DNA of 14,693 nt from CAZFAT01 sp964517075 (GTDB taxonomy: Bacteria; Acidobacteriota; Vicinamibacteria; Vicinamibacterales; SCN-69-37). This document shows positions 6,621 through 12,250 of the stretch, piece after piece. The translations under genes were made by a program, and so were the position numbers. The first letter of the stretch is position 1; every line of letters starts with the position of its first letter. The stretch lies in contig CAZFAT010000005.1 in assembly GCA_964517075.1 (NCBI GenBank), positions 1-14,693 of the forward strand. Direction: 5' to 3'. The notes under the pieces were generated by a model. It saw only the letters and a list, made by a program, of their open reading frames with translations. It was not told where the DNA came from and did not search any database.

Positions 6621-7592
6621 TCAGGCGGATCGGCGCGCGGCCCGGCGAGATCCGGGCGCGAGCCTGCCACGCCGGCTGCTGGCGAGTGCTTTGAGGGGCG
6701 GTTTGCGGCCGACGCCCAGTACCAGCCGAGCCTCACGCTTCATCGCCTGCGCGCCCCGCTCGAGCGGCGGCAGCTGCCTGACGATGTCGGCATGCCGCTC
6801 GCGGCATTCGCGTTCGAGATCGTCGAGGATGGCGGGCCAGATGGCCGACGCCGCGGTCTCGTTCGGAGTGGCGGACTGAATCGCGCCCATGAGCACCTGG
6901 ACATCGTGAAGGCGGCCGAGGCGCTGCTGCGCGGCTTTGAGCAGACGCATCGTGGGAGCGGTCGACGCCCCCGCCAGGCCCCTGGTGGTTTCCAGGGCAT
7001 AGCGGAGTTTCTTCACGGCGATCCGCAACGCGTGCAGCCGGTCCACTGAGTAGAGCGTACCGCAGAGGGCGGCGCGCTCGATGACCGCGTCGGCCCGGCG
7101 CGTCAGAAAGTCGCCCAACGTCCGCCGGGGGTCGGCGGCCGCGGCGTGTGCCGCGACGGCTTCGGCGGCGCGGTCGGTCCGCGTGCGCAGCGCGCCGCGC
7201 CGGACCGCAGCCATGTGCCGGTGCATCTCCCGACGACGATCCGCGCGCGTCTCGTCGAGCCGGCGGCGAATCGCCGCGGTGACGCCACCCGGCCAGCCGT
7301 GGCGGCCGGCGATGCGGTCGAGTTCGGCAAGCGCCACGTCCAGGTCCCGCACGGGGCCGAATGCGCGCGTGACGCGTCGCGCCGCGCGGCGCGCGCGGTC
7401 CGCCGTGTCGCCGGCGCCGGCGGCAGCGGCCATGGCGAGCGCCTCTCGCAGCCGGCGCGTCGCGACGCGCGCGCGGTGGACGGCCCCCACGTCACCTCCG
7501 GCCGCCCGCGTCCAGTTGGCCGTCAGGATCTCCGTCTGGCGGATGATGACGCCGGCCAGGGTGTCGGCGAATGGCGTGGTACGATGCCGCAT
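6621..7592 (-). CDS. CHAD domain protein (polyphosphate-binding helical domain)
   Basis: CHAD domains are conserved alpha-helical, histidine/arginine-rich domains that bind inorganic polyphosphate and often sit beside CYTH, ppk or ppx genes. 323 residues from the ATG at 7592. Both CHAD signatures are present: VHRARVATRRLREAL (38-52) and LHALRIAVKKLRYALE (187-201), each followed by a helix ending in a conserved motif (FGPVRDLDVAL at 78-88 and LGRLHDVQVL at 225-234). The C-terminus is strongly basic (KREARL, RRGR, RRAARRSA from about 285) and probably adds to anion binding. No CYTH catalytic domain is attached. The frame extends further upstream (to 7802), but that part lies antisense to ppx. 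It is divergent from ppx with a 36-nt gap and followed by sixA. The large positive charge fits polyphosphate binding; enzymatic activity is not expected. Confidence 0.88.
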   Translation of the reverse strand: MRHRTTPFADTLAGVIIRQTEILTANWTRAAGGDVGAVHRARVATRRLREALAMAAAAGAGDTADRARRAARRVTRAFGPVRDLDVALAELDRIAGRHGWPGGVTAAIRRRLDETRADRRREMHRHMAAVRRGALRTRTDRAAEAVAAHAAAADPRRTLGDFLTRRADAVIERAALCGTLYSVDRLHALRIAVKKLRYALETTRGLAGASTAPTMRLLKAAQQRLGRLHDVQVLMGAIQSATPNETAASAIWPAILDDLERECRERHADIVRQLPPLERGAQAMKREARLVLGVGRKPPLKALASSRRGRLAPGSRRAARRSA

Positions 7593-7608
7593 CAACCCCG
7601 CACCCCGC

Positions 7609-7628
7609 GGGTAACGCCCGGGTAACGC
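7609..7628 (+). repeat. Two direct copies of GGGTAACGC abutting the ppx start
   Basis: GGGTAACGC occurs at 7609-7617 and 7620-7628, 11 bp apart (about one helical turn), inside the 36-bp gap between the divergent CHAD and ppx genes. The second copy touches the ppx ATG. It could be a binding site for a regulator acting on both genes. No Shine-Dalgarno for ppx is present in the gap. Confidence 0.4.
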
Positions 7629-9353
7629 ATGCGCATCGCCGCCATCGACATCGGCACGAATTCCCTGCACATGATCGTCTGCCTCGTGCGGCCGGATCTG
7701 TCGTTTGAAGTCATCGACCGCGAAAAGGACATGATTCGGCTGGGCACGGGTGGACTCGAGGGCCGGCGGCTGGCGGACGCCAGCATGGCGGCTGCCGTCC
7801 ACACCTTATCAAAGTTCACCCGCATCGCCGCCGCGCAGGGCGCTGACGAGATTGTGGCCACGGCCACCAGCGCCGTGCGCGAGGCGGCCAACGGCGCCGA
7901 TTTCGTCCGTCGCGTCAAGCGCGAACTGGGCCTCCACGTGAAGGTCATCTCGGGCATGGAAGAGGCTCGGCTCATCCATCTCGCCGTCGCCTACGCCGTC
8001 GACCTCGGCAAACGCGCGGCCGTGGTCATCGACATCGGCGGGGGCAGTACGGAGATCACCGTCGGCACGTCGGAGCGGATGCAGGCGGGACGCAGCTTCA
8101 AGCTCGGCGTGATCCGGCTGACCGAGCGCTTCGTGCGATCGGATCCGATCGCGAAGGAGGACGAGCGGCGCCTCGTGCGCCACATCCGGCGTCAGGTCGC
8201 GCCGTATCTGCGCGCGCTGGCGCGGCGGCGGCCGGACCGCGTCATCGGCACGTCTGGCACAATCCTCTCGCTCGGCGCGCTCGCGGCGGGCGCGCGGCTG
8301 AACGACGACCTGCGAAACGTGCGCGTCCGGGCGAAGGCGATCAGCCGTCTCCGGCGCCGGCTGACCACGCTGCCGCTCGCCGCGCGGCTGCGGCTGCCCG
8401 ACTTCGATCCGCGGCGGGCGGATCTGGCGCCGGCCGGCGTCATTCTCCTCGACACGTTGCTCGAGGGGCTGGGGGCCGAGGACATCGCGCTCTGCGACTT
8501 CGCACTCCGTGAGGGGCTGGTGCTCGACTACGTCCGACGCAATGCGGCGCACATCCGCACGGTCAATCGCTACCCCGATCCCCGGCGGCGGAGCGTCATT
8601 GAGCTGGCGGCGCGCTGCAACTACCTGCCCGCGCACGCGCAGCGGGTCGCGCAGCTGGCCGTCGCGCTCTTCGACGCCACCCACGACCGGCACGGTCTAG
8701 GCGAACGCGAGCGCGAGTGGCTCGAGTACGGCGCGCTGCTCCACGACGTCGGCACCCACATCAGTTACGAGCGCCATCACAAACACTCGTACTACCTCAT
8801 TCGGCACGGGGGCCTCCGCGGGTTCGACCCCGAGGAAGTGGAGGTCATCGCGCTCGTGGCGCGGTATCACCGCCAGGCGACCCCACGGCGATCGCACAAG
8901 TCGTTTGGCGCCCTTGGCGGCCGACAGCGCCGGACGGTTAAACTGCTCAGCAGCATCGTCCGCCTGGTGGAAGGCCTGGACCGCAGCCATGCCCAGGTTG
9001 TCAGCGGTCTGAGCGCCCAGGGGTCGGACGAACGGCTGACCCTCCGGCTCCAGACCACCGGGGACGCGGATCTGGAGCTCTGGGCCGCCACCCGGCATGC
9101 CGCGGCGCTCGCGGCTATTCTGGACGTCGACATCCGCTTCGAGGTTGCCGGCGCCGCGGGCGCCCAGGATCACGCTCAGGATCAGCCGGATCACAAGGAC
9201 GCGTCCACGCATGCTCGACACGCTGACCACACCGCACAGCTACCCCGGCCGGCTCTTCGTCGTGGAAGGGATCGACGGATCCGGCAAGACCACGCAACTC
9301 GGGCTGCTCGCCAAGTGGCTGACCGCCAGCGGGCACCGGGTGTTCATGACTGA
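7629..9353 (+). CDS. ppx: Ppx/GppA family phosphatase with C-terminal HD domain
   Basis: Exopolyphosphatase/guanosine pentaphosphate phosphatase family: hydrolyses terminal phosphates of polyphosphate and/or pppGpp. 574 residues as read. The N-terminal ASKHA (actin-like) domain has phosphate loop 1, DIGTNSLHM (7-15), the catalytic-Glu segment ISGMEEARLI (107-116), phosphate loop 2, DIGGGSTE (135-142), and GTSGTILSLGAL (207-218). The C-terminal part is HD-like: LLHDVGTHISY (370-380), then RHHKHSYYLIRHGG (382-395) and ARYHR (411-415). The recognisable fold ends near DVDIRFEV (499-506). The remaining roughly 68 residues are low-complexity, rich in H/D/Q/R, and residues beyond 527 are read from DNA that also encodes the next gene (143-nt overlap). 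A shift to the -1 frame would end the protein at 9226. The start is the ATG at 7629, directly before the conserved IAAIDIGTNS strand. Preference for polyP or pppGpp cannot be told from sequence, but the CHAD neighbour favours polyP. Confidence 0.92.
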   Translation: MRIAAIDIGTNSLHMIVCLVRPDLSFEVIDREKDMIRLGTGGLEGRRLADASMAAAVHTLSKFTRIAAAQGADEIVATATSAVREAANGADFVRRVKRELGLHVKVISGMEEARLIHLAVAYAVDLGKRAAVVIDIGGGSTEITVGTSERMQAGRSFKLGVIRLTERFVRSDPIAKEDERRLVRHIRRQVAPYLRALARRRPDRVIGTSGTILSLGALAAGARLNDDLRNVRVRAKAISRLRRRLTTLPLAARLRLPDFDPRRADLAPAGVILLDTLLEGLGAEDIALCDFALREGLVLDYVRRNAAHIRTVNRYPDPRRRSVIELAARCNYLPAHAQRVAQLAVALFDATHDRHGLGEREREWLEYGALLHDVGTHISYERHHKHSYYLIRHGGLRGFDPEEVEVIALVARYHRQATPRRSHKSFGALGGRQRRTVKLLSSIVRLVEGLDRSHAQVVSGLSAQGSDERLTLRLQTTGDADLELWAATRHAAALAAILDVDIRFEVAGAAGAQDHAQDQPDHKDASTHARHADHTAQLPRPALRRGRDRRIRQDHATRAARQVADRQRAPGVHD

Positions 9354-9882
9354 ATGGAACTCGTCGGCCCTGGTCAAGGCGGCGACGAAGGCCGGCAAGA
9401 AGAAGAACGCCCTGACGCCGATGACGTTCAGCCTGCTGCACGCCACGGATTTCGCCGATCGGCTCCTGTACAAGATCATTCCGCCGCTGAAGGCGGGCAT
9501 GATCGTGCTGGCCGATCGGTACGCCTATACGGCCTTCGCCCGCGACGTGGCCCGAGGCGTGGATCACCAATGGGTGCGGGATCTGTACAGTTTCGCCGTG
9601 CGCCCCAATCTGTCGGTGTACTTCCGAGTGCCCATCGAGGTCTCGCTCGATCGGCTGCTGGCGCGGCGCGTGAAGCTGAAGTTCTATGAAGCGGGCATGG
9701 ACATGGGCTGGAGCTCGAATCCGACCGAGAGCTTCCGCCAATTCCAGTCCCTGGTGCTCGACCAGTACGACCAGATCGTGGGCGAGCACGACCTGCGCGT
9801 GATTGACGCCACGCGGAGCATTACCGAACAGCAGCGGGTCCTTCGCCGCGTCGTGTCCGAGAATCTGGAGGTCGCCCTGTGA
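9211..9882 (+). CDS. Thymidylate-kinase-like P-loop kinase 1 (intact Walker A)
   Basis: P-loop nucleoside-monophosphate-kinase-fold protein, 223 residues, of the thymidylate kinase superfamily. Walker A is GIDGSGKTTQ (20-29) with Lys26. TEWNSS (47-52) stands where thymidylate kinases have TREPGGT. A helix HATDFADRLL (77-86) corresponds to the dTMP-contacting FAADRAQH region, and ADRYAYTAFARD (101-112) to the DRY/DRSxxS motif. The LID region reads KFYEAGMDM (157-165), not the usual DRxE form. The loss of REPGG and the altered LID argue that dTMP may not be the substrate. The ATG at 9211 is chosen because PGRLFVVEGIDGSGK follows directly and AAGGA lies 11 nt upstream. The open frame to 9097 is inside ppx. 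It overlaps ppx by up to 143 nt and the next gene by 4 nt, implying tight coupling. Confidence 0.85.
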   Translation: MLDTLTTPHSYPGRLFVVEGIDGSGKTTQLGLLAKWLTASGHRVFMTEWNSSALVKAATKAGKKKNALTPMTFSLLHATDFADRLLYKIIPPLKAGMIVLADRYAYTAFARDVARGVDHQWVRDLYSFAVRPNLSVYFRVPIEVSLDRLLARRVKLKFYEAGMDMGWSSNPTESFRQFQSLVLDQYDQIVGEHDLRVIDATRSITEQQRVLRRVVSENLEVAL

Positions 9883-10643
9883 CCGACGAGGTCGAGCGCG
9901 TCGAGCGCAGCGAGCACGGCGCCCACGGCGGGGTGACGCCGGGTCAGTACTACGAACATGGCCTCCCCTATTTGCCCCTCGACAGCTATCCGGGCCGCAT
10001 CATCGCGATTGAAGGCACCGACGGGGTCGGCCGGTCCACGCAGATCCGGCTGCTGCGCGAGTGGCTCGAGGTGCTCGGCTACGGTGTCGCCGAGACCGGC
10101 TGGACCCGCTCGCGCCTCATGCAGCCGACGATTGAACTCGCCAAGGCGAGCAACACGCTCAACAAGCTGACCTTCGTGCTGCTGTACGCCTGCGACTTCG
10201 CCGATCGGCTCGAGAAGGAGATCATCCCGGCCCTGAAAGCCGGATTCATCGTGCTCGCGGACCGCTACATTTACACCGCCATGGCGCGGGCGGGCGTGCG
10301 CGGCGTCGACAGCCAGTGGGTGCGCCGGATGTACGGCTTCGCGATTGCCCCGCACCTGGTGTTCTACCTGAAGATTGACGCGGACGCCCTCGCGCGCCGC
10401 GTCCTCGAGGCCGGGGGCATGGCGTATTGGGAAGCGGGTATGGACATGAAGTCCGGCCACGACATCTATGACAATTTCCGGGCGTATCAGCGCCTGCTGC
10501 TCAAGGAGTACGGGGCCATGGCCGACGAGTTCGGCTTCCGCGTGCTCGACGGGCGCAAGCCCGTGACCGTCATTCAGGACGAACTGCGCCGTCAGATCGG
10601 CGAGTTCCTCGAGGGAGACGCCGTCGCGCCCGTGCGCCCCTGA
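9879..10643 (+). CDS. Thymidylate-kinase-like P-loop protein 2 (Walker A Lys replaced by Arg)
   Basis: 254 residues, a diverged tandem paralogue of the preceding gene. The GTG start at 9879 overlaps the previous TGA as GTGA, so translation is coupled. A 38-residue acidic/His-rich N-terminal extension leads into SYPGR, also present in the first kinase. The P-loop reads GTDGVGRST (46-54), with Arg52 (codon 10032-10034) replacing the phosphate-binding Lys. Matching blocks with kinase 1 are LLYACDFADRLEKEIIPALK (101-120), ADRYIYTAMARA (127-138), RGVDSQWVRRMYGFA (141-155) and YWEAGMDM (183-190). REPGG is again absent. It could be a regulatory pseudokinase partner of kinase 1 or an enzyme tolerating Arg. 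From memory, relatives of this protein share the VGRST P-loop, which would mean a family trait and not a local mutation; this is unverified. It is the last gene of the ppx operon and is followed by a strong hairpin. Confidence 0.83.
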   Translation: MTDEVERVERSEHGAHGGVTPGQYYEHGLPYLPLDSYPGRIIAIEGTDGVGRSTQIRLLREWLEVLGYGVAETGWTRSRLMQPTIELAKASNTLNKLTFVLLYACDFADRLEKEIIPALKAGFIVLADRYIYTAMARAGVRGVDSQWVRRMYGFAIAPHLVFYLKIDADALARRVLEAGGMAYWEAGMDMKSGHDIYDNFRAYQRLLLKEYGAMADEFGFRVLDGRKPVTVIQDELRRQIGEFLEGDAVAPVRP

Positions 10644-10666
10644 TCCGGGCGCCCGCGCGTCGCCGG

Positions 10667-10698
10667 TGGGCCGGTTGGATCTTCCAACCGCCGGCCCA
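10667..10698 (+). terminator. Strong hairpin after the ppx-kinase operon (possible terminator)
   Basis: TGGGCC (10667-10672) pairs with GGCCCA (10693-10698), and GGTTGGA (10673-10679) with TCCAACC (10683-10689). The loop is TCT and the 3' arm has a 3-nt bulge (GCC). That gives 13 base pairs in 32 nt. No T-run follows, so it may be an RNA-stabilising or Rho-assisted end, not a classic intrinsic terminator. It directly precedes the -10-like element of yacG. Confidence 0.45.
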
Positions 10699-10704
10699 TA
10701 GAAT
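10699..10704 (+). promoter_or_regulatory. -10 element of yacG, probably giving a leaderless transcript
   Basis: TAGAAT (5 of 6 consensus bases) ends 6 nt before the yacG ATG at 10711, so transcription is expected to start at about the ATG itself. There is no Shine-Dalgarno. The expected -35 position (TTGGAT, 3 of 6, 18-bp spacer) lies inside the hairpin. Confidence 0.4.
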
Positions 10705-10710
10705 GTCGTG

Positions 10711-10911
10711 ATGCCCGATGTTCCGCCGTGCGTCTATTGCCGGCGGAGGCCTGCCGATGCCGCCTGGAAGCCCTTCTGCAGTGAGCGCTGCAAGATGGCC
10801 GACCTGGGCCGCTGGCTGTCGGGGGACTACCGCGTGCCGGGATTCCCCGATGCCGCCGCCGGTGACGAACGCGGTCCCGCGACTTCGGGGCGCGACCAGG
10901 AGGACTCGTAA
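10711..10911 (+). CDS. yacG: YacG zinc-binding protein / DNA gyrase inhibitor family
   Basis: 66-residue zinc-ribbon protein of the DUF329/YacG family; E. coli YacG binds one zinc and inhibits gyrase. The four cysteines are Cys7 and Cys10 (CVYC) and Cys23 and Cys27 (FCSERC). The family signature FCSERCKMADLGRWLSGDYR (22-41) is intact, followed by RVPG and an acidic, probably disordered tail. The ATG at 10711 is preferred over an in-frame GTG one codon upstream. It is followed 26 nt later by gltA and is probably cotranscribed with it. Assignment is by motif; the gyrase role in this organism is inferred from the family. Confidence 0.9.
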   Translation: MPDVPPCVYCRRRPADAAWKPFCSERCKMADLGRWLSGDYRVPGFPDAAAGDERGPATSGRDQEDS

Positions 10912-10953
10912 CCCATGAACGGACGCCCGACTGAGCCATGGCCGATTCGCTGA
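10898..10953 (+). other. Strong Shine-Dalgarno and 12-codon upstream ORF overlapping the gltA start
   Basis: AGGAGG (10898-10903) is the best ribosome-binding sequence in the region. It lies 11 nt before an ATG at 10915 that opens a 12-codon frame (MNGRPTEPWPIR, stop 10951-10953). The gltA ATG at 10938 lies inside this frame, 34 nt from the AGGAGG, with no Shine-Dalgarno of its own. An in-frame TGA at 10932-10934 rules out an earlier gltA start. This could be a coupling or leader ORF, or chance. Confidence 0.3.
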
Positions 10954-12236
10954 CCATCACCGACAATCGAACGGGCCGGCAGTACGAGATCCGGATCGAC
11001 GACGGCGCGATCCGGGCGATGGACCTGCGGCAGATCCGAACCTCGCCCGACGACTTCGGATTGATGACCTACGATCCCGCCTTTCAGAACACAGCGGCAT
11101 GCCGGAGCCGCATCACGTTCATTGACGGCGATCGTGGCATCCTCCGCTACGCCGGCTATCCGATCGAACAGCTCGCCGAGCGCAGCACGTACCTGGAGAC
11201 CGCCTACCTCCTGCTGTCCGGCGACCTCCCGACGCCGGCTGAGCTGGATGCCTGGACGCGCGAGATCGGGGAACACGCGGCGCTGCCCGCGAGCATCCAT
11301 CGGATCCTGGCCGGTTTCGAGCGCGACGCGCACCCGATGGGCATGTTCCTGACGGCGGTCGGGGCGCTCTCGACGAGCTACCCCGACGCCAAGCGCGTGG
11401 GCGACGAAGCCTCGCGCGGTCTGCAGATTCGGCGCCTCATCGGCCAGGCCGCCACCATCGCAGCGGCGCTGTTTCGACACCGGAACGGCCAGCCACCGAT
11501 GGCTCCGGATCCGAGCCGCAGCTTCCCGGCCAACTTCCTGCAGATGTTGTTCGACGGCGACGCGGCGGCGTCGCACCCGGTCTTCGAGCGCGCGATGGAT
11601 ATCCTGTTCATCCTGCACGCCGATCACGAACAGAACTGCAGCACGAACGCGATGCGATCGATTGGCAGCTCACAGGCGGACCCCTATGCCGCGCTCGCCG
11701 GCGCGGCGGCGGCCCTGTACGGCCCGCTCCACGGCGGGGCCAACGAAGCGGTCGTGCGCATGCTGGAGGAGATCGGCACGGTCGACCGGGTGCCGGCGTT
11801 CATCACCCGGGTGAAACGCGGCGAATTCCGCTTGATGGGCTTCGGCCACCGCATCTACAAGTCCTATGACCCCCGGGCGCGCATCATCAAGGACACGGCC
11901 GACCGGGTCTTTGCCGCGACCGGACCGAGCCCTCTGCTCGACGTCGCGCTCGCACTCGAGCGGATTGCCCTGAGCGATGACTACTTCGTCAACCGAAAGC
12001 TGTATCCGAACGTGGACTTCTACTCCGGGCTCATCTATCAGGCGCTCGGCTTCCCGGTGGCGATGTTCCCGGTCTTGTTCGCGATTCCACGGACGGCGGG
12101 CTGGCTGGCGCAGTGGGACGAACTGCTCCGCGACAGCGATCAGAAGATCGCGCGTCCGCGGCAGATCTACGTCGGCCCCGAGCGCCGCGACTACGTGCCG
12201 GTCGACGCCCGGACACCGCGCTCGGTGATCGCCTGA
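10938..12236 (+). CDS. gltA: Citrate synthase (type II, hexameric-type)
   Basis: Condenses oxaloacetate and acetyl-CoA to citrate, the entry step of the TCA cycle; cytoplasmic. 432 residues, about the length of E. coli GltA. The N-terminal small beta domain (SLTITDNRTGRQYEIRIDDG) is typical of the Gram-negative type. RITFIDGDRGILRYAGYPIE (58-77) and the oxaloacetate-binding LHADHEQNCSTNAMR (226-240) are intact. The catalytic residues are His265 in YGPLHGGANEA, His304 in GFGHRIYK and Asp360 in PNVDFYSG; they align with E. coli His264, His305 and Asp362. No residues are missing. The ATG at 10938 is fixed by an in-frame stop six bases upstream. The M28 gene follows after 14 nt. NADH inhibition, known for this type, cannot be judged from the sequence. 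Confidence 0.96.
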   Translation: MADSLTITDNRTGRQYEIRIDDGAIRAMDLRQIRTSPDDFGLMTYDPAFQNTAACRSRITFIDGDRGILRYAGYPIEQLAERSTYLETAYLLLSGDLPTPAELDAWTREIGEHAALPASIHRILAGFERDAHPMGMFLTAVGALSTSYPDAKRVGDEASRGLQIRRLIGQAATIAAALFRHRNGQPPMAPDPSRSFPANFLQMLFDGDAAASHPVFERAMDILFILHADHEQNCSTNAMRSIGSSQADPYAALAGAAAALYGPLHGGANEAVVRMLEEIGTVDRVPAFITRVKRGEFRLMGFGHRIYKSYDPRARIIKDTADRVFAATGPSPLLDVALALERIALSDDYFVNRKLYPNVDFYSGLIYQALGFPVAMFPVLFAIPRTAGWLAQWDELLRDSDQKIARPRQIYVGPERRDYVPVDARTPRSVIA

Positions 12237-12250
12237 CCTGGGGGTTCCCA

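Noticed and set aside
9097..9210. N-terminal extension of kinase 1
   Set aside because: It lies inside ppx coding sequence and is Arg/Ser-rich without fold. The family-like sequence begins at the ATG at 9211.
9211..10643. PPK2 polyphosphate kinases
   Set aside because: PPK2 proteins have a GxDAAGKG-type P-loop and a different LID. These have thymidylate-kinase-like GIDGSGKT/GTDGVGRS and DRY motifs.
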